Shown here piece by piece: positions 9,461 through 22,014 of a stretch of DNA of 64,000 nt. The stretch's first letter is position 1; every line of letters begins with the position of its first letter. The DNA is from Utricularia gibba (lineage: Eukaryota; Streptophyta; Magnoliopsida; Lamiales; Lentibulariaceae), in assembly GCA_002189035.1 (NCBI GenBank), contig NEEC01000024.1:744001-808000 (forward strand), read 5' to 3'. The notes under the pieces are model-generated. The model saw nothing but the letters and a program-made list of their open reading frames with translations, did no database searches and was not told where the DNA came from. The position numbers and the translations under genes were made by a program.

Positions 9461-9779
9461 AGTCTTAACTTATCATAACACCTAATTGGATTTCCTTCTA
9501 ACATCTCCATCAACAATTATGCATTCGTAAACTTCCTATTCTTACATGAAAATTTATGCACCCGATTAGCATAATAACTAACAATCAAAGATACAACACT
9601 AACCACCATTTTTTAAACTTCTTTATTTTTTCTTGAAGATTGATCATCATCCGTGTATGACTTCAAAGGAGACAATGAATACTCCAACTCAAAAACCATG
9701 GATGTGTATTGTCATTTGTGACCAAAAGAAATCAAGAAGATGGAAAACAAGTGTATGTAGTAGTGGGGTAGAGCTTATT
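9461..9779. other. Stretch without recognised content
   Basis: AT-rich sequence between the outer Harbinger transposase N-terminus and the copia remnant. It may include the 5' region of the outer Harbinger element. I see no gene, terminal repeat or RNA motif. Confidence 0.35.
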
Positions 9780-12000
9780 GAAAATATACTAAGTACTAGA
9801 GCTTAGTATTACTTCATCTTCAACAAACTCCTTCTTATGCAAAGCTTGGCGAGCTCCAAACTTCTATCAAAGATGAGCAAATCTGGTGGCAAGGAGTACT
9901 TTGGTTAGTATATCTTCAACTTGTTCTTTGAAAGAGTGGAAAACCAACTTAACAAATCCATCACTTTCAGCATTTCTCAAGGCATGATATTTAACATTTA
10001 TATGTTTTGTTCAACCATGGAACACAAGGTTTCTGGTTATTGCAATTGCAGACTTAGAGTCACAAAGTATTTTTGTTGATCCAACACATTTGAGCTTCAA
10101 ATCTTTTAGGAGTTTACACAGCCAAAGAGATTCGTTACATGGCTTTGAAGTAGCGTAATATTTGGCTTCTGCTATAGATTGTGCAACTGTGGACTGCATT
10201 TTTGAACACCAACATACCATTGCACCTCCAAGGGAAAAATAGTACCCAGAAGTGCTTCTAAAGTCATCAAGGGATCCGACAAAGTCAAAAACTGTAAACT
10301 TGAACATAGTTAAATCACCACCAACAGCGTAAAACATGCCGAAATCACTTGTTTCCTTGTGATATCTTATGATTCTTTTTGCTGTAGCATAATGAATAGA
10401 AGTAGGAGCATTCAGTAGCGAGATAACAAGCATGTTGAATGGGCAATGCCAGGTCTAGTGCTGCAAAGAAACATCAGTTTACCAATGATCGAACAATATT
10501 CAAAAGGATAAGCATGCTCAAAATCACCATGTTTTCCAATTTCTGAATTTGGAATCATTGGAGTTGTAACTCTACTACAGTTTTCCAACCCAACAGATTT
10601 TAGGATTTCATCAACATACTTCCTCTGAGATATGAATATGCCTTGATCAAATTGAGAAACTTCAATGCCAAGAAAGTAATTTAATGTCCCCAAGATCATT
10701 TAACTTGAACTGAGTGAGAAGAGACTGTCTTAAAACATTACAAGCCTCATCATTTTCCCCTGAAACAAGAATGCCATCCACATAAACAAAGACAATAAGT
10801 AATTCACCAGCAACTTGTTTGATATATAGGATAGGATCATATATTTTTTTCAAATCCACATGACAAAATGAAGTCATTCAGTCGAGAGAACCAAGCTCGT
10901 GGTGCTTGTTAAGCCCATACAAGGCCTTTTTCAGCAAGTAAACCTTGGGAGACTCAAATTGAATTTCAAACCTTGGAGGTTGAGTAACGTAAATTTGTTC
11001 CTCCAAATAATCATTTAAAAAGCTAGACTTGATATCAAATTGATACACAGTTCACTTGAGGATTGAAGACAAAGAAAGAAGGACTCAAATGGAATTGAAT
11101 CGTGCAACTGGAGCAAAAGTGTCAAAGAAATCCATTCTTACTTGATCATACCCCTTAACAACACAGTCTTGTCTTATACTTATTTAAGAAGCCATTGGGA
11201 TTTCTATTGACATGAAAGATCCATTTTAGTCCAATTGTCTTCCTATCTTGAGGCTGATCAACCAACTCCCAAGCTTCATATATGTTGATCATTCATAACT
11301 CCTCCTCTATAGCATTTCTCTTGACACCAGAAGTGAGAGCTTGATCAAGAGAATTTGGTTCTAGAGACACATTGCAGGTCTGATAAATATTTGGTAAACG
11401 TTGAGAACCACGAACTGGTGTATGATCCCAGTTTTCACTGTCCATATGATGATTATTTTTAGTAATGTATGACTCACTAGACACCACATGAGGCAAACGA
11501 TTAGTACTTGATGAAGCAGTAGCAGGTGTACTGATTCTAGGAGAGTTATGAACATTTGCATCCATATTATCGATGGAGGTTTTGACTGGATTGATGGCTG
11601 TAGCAAGAAATTCATGAATATTTGCATCCACATTTTCTATGTAGGCTTCAACAGGGTTCATGATAGTAAGCAGTCTGTTGGTTTCAAAATCCCAAATGAC
11701 ATCTTCATCTATTTGCAATGATTTGCATAGTGAAATTCACTAAGTAAAGGGGTCATAAATATGATATCCCTTTGAGAAATTCGAATAGCCAACTAAAATT
11801 CCAATAAAAGCTCTTTTATCCAATTTATTTCTCATGAAAAAAGGTACATAGTAGTAACAAACATTTCCAAAGACCTTTAAATATTTCATAGATGGTTTGG
11901 AGCCAAACCATATTCATATGGAGTATCAAATGATATGGCTATAGATGGAAGTATATTCTACAAGTGAACAGCAGTTGAGCCAGCCTTAGCCCACAGAAAG
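9780..12000 (-). pseudogene. Ty1/copia polyprotein remnant (integrase end, RT, RNase H)
   Basis: In minus-strand order, 11960-11740 gives the integrase C-terminal region (PYEYGLAPNH, then GYSNFSKGYHIYDPF). 11718-11293 is the linker with DEDVIWDFE. About 11000-10700 has the RT core with FVYVDGILVSGENDEA, where the usual YVDD is YVDG. 10699-10412 has LGTLNYFLGIEVSQFDQGIF and 10433-10011 the RNase H part (STSGYYFSLGGAMVCWCSKM, ending ITRNLVFHG). This order, INT before RT before RNase H, is diagnostic for copia. Several frameshifts and the changed catalytic Asp make it inactive. No LTRs belonging to it were identified on either side. Confidence 0.88.
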
Positions 12001-12290
12001 TGAGGTAAATGTTTATCAAATAGATGATAATTTGTCTTTCATTTTTAAAGTTGTATGTTTGCAAGTATTGATATGTATATTAGTGCAATTTCAAGCTTCA
12101 TGAATTTGGTTATTCAATAGTATACTGATATTTAGATTGTTTTTCTAAATAAATTTTATTATTATTAGTTTTTAACTACATTTAGGAGTTTTTTCGAATT
12201 CATATAATCAAAGTATACTAATTTTATTGTACTTTTAATCTCTAGTTAATGTTGGAGATGCATTAATCAGTCGTAATAGTTCATGTACAT
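12001..12290. other. AT-rich spacer
   Basis: No gene seen. It lies between the copia remnant and the start of an LTR at 12291. Confidence 0.35.
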
Positions 12291-13347
12291 GATAAGTGAT
12301 TTTGTGTTATTCCAAAACATGTTCTTCTATTACTCTTGAGTGTTGTTTTTACTTATCTTAGATTTCACTTTCTCATTATTTTCAATTGATTTTGCATCTT
12401 TCACACTACTTTGATCTTTTTGGGGAGAAAGTGTATTTTATGGATTTTTAGGACATTTGTGGATCAATTTGAGGAGAAATCAAGACCCACCAAATTATTG
12501 ACTTGATGGGCCACGAATCTCAGCCCAAGACTCGATCAGACGATGAAGATTTGGTCTAAGGTTCGTGGATAAGATAAAGATATGAAGATGATCTTGAAAT
12601 ATTTGGATAAAAGATTTGGATAGAAGATCTTTATCCAAGCCCATCAAATAAACCAATATAAAGACTTAGATCTACTCTCCAATAAATACCCCACTCTATC
12701 AACCACTAGAGACGTCCTTTGACAACTTTTCCTTTGTACTTTTCCTATTTTCATGTCTATTTTCGTGTCCTTTGACCAATCAAGTCTGCGCGTGTAGATG
12801 CTTGCAGCTGAAGATTTGCGGTGAAGCCTTGCTTGCACAAGTCATGCACGTGGGACTATTTTACTATGTTTTTCAACATTTAAATTGAGGTTTGATTCTG
12901 TTTTTCGCAATGTTTTTTTTACCAACACGCTCTTTAGTAATCTGTCTACGAGGTGTGAGGTATAGGAGTTAGATTTGAGTGTGGGGAAAACATGGATTAT
13001 TACAAGAGGTGAAATGGTTCTGGTGGCGTGGTTGATTCTATAATCCCACAAAACAAGGGACGGTGCTATAACAATCAACGAGTAGCACTATTTTAGAATA
13101 ACACCCCCAAAGCTTGCGCAAGCAGATTAGTCTTCAAGGTTTGCACACACGCAAGGGACGAGTTTTGGGCAAGGTGAATCTTCGATCCAAGACCACTGTT
13201 CTTGATATTTTTCAAACCAAATCTTTCTTTTGTTTTCAGTCTTTTTTTTAGTCTTAGTTTGAAAAGAAAATTCCAATAACAATTCCTTGTGGATACGATC
13301 TTATTTTATTATTCGACAGTTTCTGTGCACTTGTAGAATTACCATCA
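12291..13347 (+). repeat. 5' LTR of a gypsy-type element, family S
   Basis: The segment starts TGATAAGTGATTTTGTG and ends TAGAATTACCATCA, immediately followed by a primer-binding site. A second copy of the same LTR lies in the opposite direction at 57776-58947, where a target duplication fixes both ends, so these limits are well supported by alignment. It contains CTTGTGGATACGATC near its end, a phrase shared by many Ty3/gypsy LTRs of plants. Confidence 0.85.
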
Positions 13348-13353
13348 AGTTTT

Positions 13354-13371
13354 TGGCGCCGTTGCCAGGGA
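13354..13371 (+). other. Primer-binding site, tRNA-Asp-like
   Basis: TGGCGCCGTTGCCAGGGA lies six bases after the LTR end. It is complementary, with one mismatch, to the 3' end of plant tRNA-Asp as used by Tat/Athila-type gypsy elements. Confidence 0.85.
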
Positions 13372-13558
13372 ATTGTATTCCTTTGGATTTTCTTTTCTGA
13401 TTTTTTTTTAGGTTATTTCTTATTTTTCTGTTATTTTCATAGTTTTTCTCTATTTGCACACTTGCGCAAACAACTGGTCTTCTCCATATAAAAAAAAGAG
13501 GTAAAGAAAAAAAATATATTTTGTTTTTGATTTCCATTCATCATTTGCTTGTGTAGGT

Positions 13559-14536
13559 ATGAGAAGACTTGATCGAGATGTAACCTTTAATCTCGAATTC
13601 GAGAAAATTGATGGGCGAATTAGATCAAGAAACCGGTCTTCACAACAATATTATCCTTGGGTGTCAGATTCTAGGATGCGTTCTTGGAAGATGGATGACT
13701 TGTTTTATCTTGAAGATTATCCTAAAGAATCATGTGTTGAGAGATACATTCTTGAGCACAAATCACATGACTATCAGGTAAATCATTTGATTTCATATTC
13801 AGAATTGACACCTTCACGCAGGTACAATAGGGATCAATTGATGCTTAAGCAAGCACGGCCGAAAACACAAAGCACATAATACACCAGGTATCAATCTCAT
13901 TCATCATTAGATTAAGAGGACAATGATTTTGGAAGTGATTCTGAAGATGAAGAGTTAGAGGAGAAATTCATGAGGTCTCACAGCAGACTTGCGCAAGGAG
14001 AAAGTCATGCAAATCGGGTTGACAACCAACAAAACTCAAATCATGGTTGGAGACAACCTGAATGTCCATCCTTGAGAGATATGTTGAGTCAAATCATTGA
14101 GAGGCAAGAGCAGATGAATAGAGATTTTTTTGAACAAATCAAGCAGATAAAGGAAGAATTTTTAGATCAAATCAAGGGAGTGCGTGACATGCATAACAAG
14201 TTGCAGCAATTCATAACTAAAAATCAAATGCTAGAAGCTCAATTGAATGATTTGGAAGCCATCTACACACCAGAGTATTCATGTCAATTGGAAGAGACCC
14301 CACCAGATGTGATGATATTGAAACTGAAGATGGAATTCCAACAATGTGTGTCCCTGACCTTGCGCAAGCTATGGAAGCAGATTGTGTCACACATGAACAT
14401 TTGCAAGCAGCAGATCTTTTTGAGGATCACACCCACGAATTATGTGATCAGGACACACATCAAGATTAAATGTCCAAAGGTCCCTAAGCTTCACAAAAAA
14501 AGATTTGAAGGAAGAAGAACTTGTCATCACAAGTAA
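13559..14536 (+). CDS. Putative gag-like region of the family S element
   Basis: Two open frames, 13559-13879 (starting MRRLDRDVTFNLEFEK) and 13970-14536 (starting MRSHSRLAQGESHANR), lie just downstream of the primer site, where gag is expected. The second has a coiled-coil stretch, LSQIIERQEQMNRDFFEQIK and on to LQQFITKNQMLEAQL. I recognise no matrix, capsid or zinc-knuckle signature, so a non-autonomous element or a diverged gag are both possible. Short further frames (14505-14903 and beyond) do not match pol. Function is inferred from position only. Confidence 0.45.
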
Positions 14537-15966
14537 GGATTTAGTTGAAGAATATATTTTTGTTTTTGACAAAGATTTCTTTCGTAGAATGCAGCAACTC
14601 AAGGAAGCTTCGATCACAATTCCATGCACTAGAGCTTTCCATTTTAGTCATACAAAGAGCAAACAAAAAAATGGCATGATGGGCACTTGCGCAAGATGTC
14701 TCATAAAAGGTGATGAATTTTTAGTCCTGTTTTCAAATCATGAATTTTTTGCCAGAAATTTCAAATCAAGATGGACTGTGATTTGTGCAATCAAGAGGCT
14801 CTTTCAAAATAAATTCTGGAGCAATAGAAAATGGAAGAAGCTTCATGGAAAATTCAAGAGGTTTGCTCTTCGCTTTCACACATTTCCATACCGACCACGT
14901 TAACCTTTTACCAAGGCATGGTTTACTTGTTGCCATTCAAAAACAAGTTGGTTTGTTTGATACATTTTATTTTATTGAGTAGGATAAGTCTTTATGTTTT
15001 AGAGAAGTTTCTGTTTTTTGTAATAAATTTGTTGAGAGATGATTTTATAGAAATAAGATATGAATTTTCATATGAGTTTTGATATATGCCCAGTATGCTT
15101 GCGCAAGTAGAATTGCAACTTGCACAATGAGATTTTTGCATTTAAAAGTTGCGAAAAGGCTGATATGAATGACCACGAAAATGCACATGTCATGCAACTT
15201 ATATTGATTGTCCAAATGAAGAAAATTCTACTTTTTAGAATAAGTGATCCAGGTCAGATTTATTCAAGCTTTGCAAATAAGTTCTTGTTCAAGTGTGGGG
15301 GAGAAGTATCATTTTCATTTTTCTTCAAATGGAATGTGATTTTATTTAGTGACTTATCACAATCTCCCACTTGGTGTTTTGCTGGAACTTAAACTTTTGT
15401 TTTTGGTATTATTTCTTCAAAATAGTTGATGTGCATTAGAATTTTGGCATGCTTCTTGCTAAGGTATTCTTTTGCATGCTGTTCATTTTGTACTCCTTGC
15501 ATAAGCTACATAGCCCTACTTTCTTGGTGAGGAGACCACTTTTATTCTCTTTTCTTTATGAGTGACCTGAATGTACCACGATCATGGGCTTGTTCTTGTG
15601 TATACTGCTGGGTTATTCTACAAGTCTTGCGCAAAGGGATTGAGGCATTAGGATTTTCCCTATTTTATCTCTATTATCCCAACTTGAATCTGCTTAGTGA
15701 GCCCCGCTTGGCCTAAAACCCTTTTATTTGGATTACCACATCAGAAGCCAAACCCATTTTTACAATTATAGCCTACTCAAATTTCTCTTGACCCAAGGAA
15801 GGAGCATCTGGAGAACAGTTTTGTTCATTTTCTTGCGCAAGCTGCAGAACCAGGAGCTCTATTACAAAAGAAAACAAGTTGAAAGCAATTTTCAACTCAA
15901 TGATCAAGCTCTATCTCAACAAATTATGAAGGGATTTTCAACAGACATCCTATGCAAGAGAGAGAT

Positions 15967-16040
15967 CAATTTCGAAAAAAAGAAAGAAGGAATGAAAAAA
16001 AAAAGAGAGAAGAAGAAGAAGAAGAAAGAAAAAAGGTTGA
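15967..16040 (+). repeat. Purine-rich GAA/GAAA simple repeat
   Basis: A run of A and G with repeated AAGAAG units. The frame through it encodes only Lys, Glu and Arg and is low complexity. Confidence 0.9.
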
Positions 16041-16300
16041 AGTGTTGAAAAGAAGCCGCAAAGCTGAAAGAGAAGGAGTTACTTGAAGTACAAAAATCAA
16101 AAGGCAAGCATGACAGAATTGTTTGATGGATGCTTACTCCTTATTACCCATAAAATGGAGCCTCCAACCGAATTTCCCACCTATCCTAAGCTTCTGCCAT
16201 GCTACAACCTGAGAGAAAGACCTCATGATTGTGCAAGCTTGCTGAAACTAGTGGATCACTTGCGTAAGTTTACTGACTCGCCTACATTCAGGTATTGAGC

Positions 16301-19300
16301 GATCCTCTTTTCATTTCACCCTCCTCTTATGGATTTCTTTTGTTGAGCATATTGAGTGACCTGTGGGAGTAGCTACGTGCAAGAGGAGCTAGTGGATGGT
16401 GTACTATTGAATACACCAACATATTGTGATCCTTCATCACCTGAATCATCTTGTGATGAAGACATATTATAGAATTCAAGTCATTTATGTGAGGAAGATA
16501 CTATTGAGCAAACTGAATACGAAATGATGTAAGAAATTATCTCATCTCCACCTTTTTCAAGTGATGATGATGATGAACAAATAGAAGACAAATATTATGA
16601 AAACATGTTGTAATGGAACTTCCAAAAATGGTTTAGTTTGAGAAGACCTTGAACTTCTTCGATCACAATGTACAAAATCTCATACGAGTGTGGGTTAAAG
16701 TTTAAACCACGCATGTATTCAGTTGTTCCTATGAAATTGAATATGTGGTTGTGCTATATTGGGGAAATACATATTACCAAACAAATTTGGACATTTATTT
16801 TAATCTTCTTGAAAAAATGCATTTAAGCATACTTTACGTTAAAAAAATTTTAATACAAGATATTACAATAAAATATATTACAAAATTTTATGTCTAGTCA
16901 ATTCAACTTATAAATTTCATAAAACTATCACATGTATACCATTTTTTATCTGAAATGATATCACAGGTGTACCATTTTAGCATTGAAATTATAAAAAAAA
17001 ATTGGTGTAACATTGAATTCATTTGTCTTTTTCCCAATTGAAAAATTCTAAATCCAATGATGCTATGGAAGACATTTCTCATATTATTATTTTTCTACCT
17101 CCTCTTAGCCTTAGAATTTGATGGCTTCCTCTCCAATTGAGATTCGGTTGTATTGAAGAGGTAACATGTTTTATGTAAACATGACTCACGAGTGACCACC
17201 ATGATGTTTTGCCTAGATTGCTCAGGATACATCAATATCCATGCTACAGTTGTTGATTTTTAAGGTTATGTAATTATTCTCAATAAGGTATTTTATTAGT
17301 ATTATTGTAAATTATATTGTTATAGATCTAACAATGGGTTTTAAGTTGATTTTCTCGAAAAAATGCACTCTAAATAGATTCTCTAAGGATTGAGCGCTAA
17401 TAAAAAATGCACTCTAAATAGGTTCTCAAAAAAATGCACTCCAATGGGTTTTAAGTTGCTCTCGATCCTTAGGTTCTCTGAGGATTGAGCACTAATAAAA
17501 ATTTAAAATAAAAAAATAGGTATTCGATATCGATTAAAATTTAAAATAAATAAAATAAGCACTTAATTCTTGGACTCTCTAAAAATAGAATACTAATAGA
17601 AAACTAATAGAAAACTAATAGAAATTTAAAATAAAAAAATATATTCAATCCAAATAATATATAATGTTCTAACATATTCATTTGATAGAATATAAAAAGC
17701 AATAAATATACTATCATATTTCTGTGAATATACATCCTGAAAATAAATACAAAATGATGATGTAAAAATGTTGGTACTATTAAATGACAAAGTTGGTTAT
17801 ATTTGTAATTCTCTGACTAATAGTTGGTGCAATAAGGTATTTACCCTTTCGTAATACATTTTTTTTACTGTGGTATACTTGCTGATGAGTTTTTTGATGT
17901 TGAATTTTCAAATATCTTGCTAACCTGCTTATCATTTGTATAATTTTATTGTTATTTGATATTTAGTTTCATTAAACATATTGTAGGCCATCTGACTTGC
18001 TGTCAGCCATATAGTTCCCACGTTGCCATGGGCCTACAAGAAAAAAATAAATTGTTGCTATTGCTTTTTCAAGCATCCCTCACTATGACATTATGTATCA
18101 TGCAAGTAGCTGTATTTGTGTTGTCGCTGCAAAGAACCAGAGAAGCAAGTGCGGATCTTCAACTTCAATCTAGGGGGGACAAAATCCTTTTTTTATTAAC
18201 CCATAGTTATTAATGTAAAATTAAGAGGAGCTAAAATTTAATTATTATAATTTTAAATCTTATTCATTTTTTTTATATATAAGGGGAGCTACAACCTATG
18301 CTTATTATACTTAAGATCCACACCTGCAGAGAGGTATTCTATGCTTAATAGGATCCAAAGACAACTTGGATATTTAAGACACTTGTGAATTTTATTTGAG
18401 GAGCGGGCATGAAAATTTGGGGCTGCGTTTAGACATGTTTAAAAAACTCTGCATTATTTTCCAACAGCTTGGTAGGTTACTGCACAAATATGTTATAATT
18501 TCAAAAATGGTTGCAAACTTTCTAGACATTCTGGCACATCACAAAAAAATTAGAGAGCAAAAAGTTGCACTTTATGGATCTACTCAAATAGTACACAAAC
18601 ATTTTTATATGGTGCTCCAGATAATTTGTCAACTATGGGATGTGGTATTGATGAAACCCCATGACATAGTTGGTTTAAATGGATTCAAATAGTTTAAGGT
18701 ATTCACTTCTTGGATGAAGCATCATCTAATTGTTCATTATGTTAAGAATTCTATGAATTTTGATATTATTGCTATGGAAAGCTTCATGATTCATATATAG
18801 ACGTTATGATCACAGAGATAGACAAACTTGGTTAGTGATAAGGTAAATAGATCTACCAATTCTTGAAATACCTCTTCAGATTCAAAATCATAGTATAATG
18901 TATATCCTCCCTTGTTCTGGTCATGGAATAGATGACATGAATCCAAAAATTGATTTTTGTTAAAAAATGAAATCTTATGGAAACTGTTCATATACGTTTC
19001 AATGACGTGTAGTGTTACTTGAGTGAAGTATTGTTTGGAAACTAATTTTTTATTATTTCTACTAGGTGCGAAAATCTATGCATTTTTCTCATCAAAGATA
19101 AATGGTGTAAGGGAAGCATTCATATTGTAAGATAGAGAAACCTCTATCACTAGTTATGATGGTAAGGTTATTCCAAAGGCAGTGTGAGGAAGGAAGAAGG
19201 TTGCACTGCACGTCTATCTTCATGTCAAGTTTGAAAATAGTAGTAGGTGTGAGTAATAACAAAGATGTAATTGGTATGAAACAATATTTTCTTGAATTAT

Positions 19301-19718
19301 TATCTTACAATGGTTACAGAAAAAAATTATGTCGATTTATATAACAAGCACAAGTGCTGTTTATTCTTTACTGTTATTCTTTGTTGTAGGTTGCATCTCG
19401 TCAAGTGGCGGTTGTGATTTACGTAGCCATGCCTCCAGGATGCACGAGACTTGGACCATCAAACATTTAATTGATTTTTTTTGTTGCGGGTCTCAATTCA
19501 CTTTTCAACTTGGTGGAATCATGTCTGTATTTCATTTTTTTCCAAACCCTTTGTCCCGGCTCGAGAATTAGATATATTACACGGAGGAGCCGAGCGATCC
19601 AATGCGATAAATAATTCTACAAATTGCCTTTGAATCACATGCAAATTTCGTATATGGAAATATGTAGCAGAAACGAAGCTGGTTCACAGAGTGGAAGAAG
19701 CAGATGATGAGAAGATGT
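16301..19718. other. AT-rich intergenic region downstream of FBPase
   Basis: No gene family was recognised on either strand. Bases 17340-17480 hold two to three imperfect copies of AAATGCACTCTAAATAG and GGATTGAGC. Bases 17490-17640 repeat AATTTAAAATAAA and ACTAATAGAAA phrases. A frame at 17956-18213 and another at 18396-18692 have no family features. The right end includes the 3' untranslated and polyadenylation region of FBPase, which I cannot delimit. Confidence 0.4.
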
Positions 19719-21921
19719 TTAAGAACAACCATAGAGCGACTTGATCTCCTCGACATCATCGTAGCTGCCGAGAAAGATTGGAGAGCGCTCGTGAATCTTC
19801 TTAGGAACCAAATCAAGTGCCTGAAATGAAGGAGTAGCAGCAGTTGATAAACTCAAATCACTTCCTTCTTCACTTGTATAATATACTCCAACTAAAGTCT
19901 TACCTGTTCCTTGCCGGTAAAGGCTTGCCCTCCTGCTTGTTCCATCAGAAACGCCATCGGGAAGACTTCGTACAACACCCTACACCATCAAAGCCACATC
20001 AACCGGAACCTTGATTTTGTGTCCCAATGTAGAGACTTCCCATCTTTCCAAGAGGCTACTTGCACGAGTACCTGAGTTTTCCATTTGGGCTTTTCTTGTC
20101 GGCTGGGTACAAAAAGATGCCTCCGTAGAGCAGCGTGCGATGAACATCAGCTACCATACTGAAGATTTGACAAGATCACAAGGTGATGTGCAGTCTATTT
20201 ATTCATTTTCGTGGAAACCCAACCCCAGAGGACTCTTGTTTCTTTCTTACCTACCGACATATCGTAGTGATTTTGCTGGTGAACCGTCTTTAGGAAACTT
20301 GCATTTCTCGACGTACCTGATGATCAGTGAAAATCAAGATTTCTATAAAGAAAGCAGAATTACAGGCCAACCACTTGTATGAAAAAGGAGGCAGACTTGG
20401 CAGTTGGCTCATCCCAGTTCTTGGCATTTCCTTCATTCACAGAGTAGATCTTGCCCTTCTTAGGAATCTGCAGTCAGTAACAAGTTCGTAACCCAAGAAG
20501 TTTCCACCATAAAAATAACTCGTGTGAGTCAGAAAAGAACAGCGTTCGGCTCAACCGTAATGTCTGGATGAGTCAGGATAAACTCTCCAAGTGATGGATC
20601 CAGTGTGAAACCATTGACTCCAGTTCCCGTACTCAGCACAAGCTGGGGAGAAGAAGTGGATGAGCTGCTCATATGTATTCATTGAAGGCATCTGAATCTC
20701 AGAAGCAAAGAGTATGTTACCATGCACGAGCTTCCGTACATGCAATACCCTGCAGCAACCATCTCCTTTCCAGGGAGCAGCACATCCTCAATAGTTGGTT
20801 CGTGTTGGTGTTCAACCAGGTAAATTCCAAAGATCTGCAACAAACAAATCACAATAAGGAAATAGTTTCTGCGCATCCCATCGGTGTTACGAAAAAAATC
20901 CTAACGGTTCCAATGGAGACCCCACAGTCAATGTTGGAGGATCCATCCAGTGGATCAAAAACAACACAGTATCTGCAAATTCAGAGCAGAAAACCATTTT
21001 AAGCTGCCTTGTCAAATCAAGAAAAAAAGGGTGAATTACTCTTGAGGAGAAGATTGTATGTACTTTCCACGCTTTGAGGATTCAATGAAGATGGCTTCTT
21101 CATCTTCCTCAGAAACGAGGATACGCTGCAACATCAACAAGGTATCCATCATGATACGCGTAGAGTCTAGGTAACGGAATTTATAAGATCACATACAGTT
21201 CTTCCACTGCTCACTAAAGCCTTGATGAAGACATCATTGGAAAGCACATCCAATTTTTTCTGCTCCTCACCCTTTAGGAACAGAAAGGCAAATTCATCAC
21301 TTCAAATTTAAAAGTGAACTGCGCCAAGAAACATACCTGAACATTGGTCTCTCCAGCAAGTCCAATGAGTTTAGCTAAACCAGCCTGAAATCCACGCAAC
21401 AGTTGCAGATGGTGTAAATAAAGTACCTTTTCATTATTCGGGCGAGAGGGGTTGATTTCAAGAAAAAAGAAAAAGAATACTAGACGACTTGAAGGCTAAA
21501 TTCATGCAACCATCGTAGGGAAGAATTGATAGTGTAAGGTTATCGTCCTGGGGGAGGTTTGACTGGTTTCCCTCCTTTCAAAGGCATCCGTTGAAAAAAT
21601 GACTATCCCCTGATCTCCATTGGTAATATTCTTCTTCAGAAATCAGAAGGGCGAAACAACAACGATATCTCGAAATTCCAGAAGAAAATCTCTATGAATC
21701 GAGCCGAGATAGATGACAAGATACAAACGGAGCAAGTGTAGGGAATCAAAAGAGCGGCCCACCTTGTTAACAGCAGAGCAAACGAATTTGCAGCCAAGAA
21801 CGATATGACTCAACAAGATTGTGAAATCCCCTCGCGACTCTGGGTACTTGGACTGCTCGTTCAACACGAAACGTGTTATGGTCATCAAATCGGTCCGTTG
21901 AGCATCCGCGGAGTGATCCAT
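19719..21921 (-). CDS. FBP: Cytosolic fructose-1,6-bisphosphatase, 12 exons, intact
   Basis: Hydrolyses fructose 1,6-bisphosphate to fructose 6-phosphate, the committed step of cytosolic gluconeogenesis and sucrose synthesis. Exons (minus strand): 21763-21921, 21337-21384, 21197-21271, 21064-21125, 20906-20972, 20721-20834, 20556-20642, 20397-20467, 20251-20316, 20072-20158, 19904-19979 and 19719-19820. All introns are GT-AG, all phases fit, and the product is about 337 residues, the usual length. Visible marks: [17 protein letters not shown] start, SEEDEEAI (residues 99-106), the metal site [11 protein letters not shown] (120-130), YGGIFLYP (261-268), and [16 protein letters not shown] (281-296) with the ligand Glu292. 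It lacks a transit peptide and the redox-regulated Cys loop of the chloroplast enzyme, hence the cytosolic assignment. An in-frame ATG nine codons upstream is less likely, because the family begins MDH. The C-terminus is short (SLYGCS). No break was found. Confidence 0.97.
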
Positions 21922-22014
21922 GGCCGACACACAAGCGTACGTACACAAGGCAGGTGTTTTATACGCTACCTAAGAGAGCGAGCGTCACCCGAAAAGAAAA
22001 AAGCGTGTATTTAT
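21922..22014 (-). promoter_or_regulatory. Probable FBPase core promoter and 5' UTR
   Basis: On the minus strand, two TATA-like strings lie upstream of the ATG: ATAAATA at about 22007-22013 (85 bases away) and TATAAAA at 21957-21963 (36 bases away). The farther one leaves room for a usual 5' UTR. Neither is proven. Confidence 0.45.

Larger units (their letters stand above)
13348..16300 (+). mobile_element. Internal region of the family S element, 3' end missing
   Basis: This runs from the primer site through the gag-like frames. It includes a purine-rich GTGTGGGGGAGAAG near 15295 of the kind seen in Tat/Athila internal regions. No pol domains and no 3' LTR in the same orientation were found, so the element is truncated or non-autonomous. 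The palindrome CTTGCGCAAG or a one-base variant occurs repeatedly from 13111 to 15841. The right limit is approximate. Confidence 0.55.

Noticed and set aside
21922-21948. Upstream in-frame ATG as the FBPase start
   Set aside because: It would add MCTYACVSA, which is not found in the cytosolic FBPase family; the second ATG gives the conserved MDH start.
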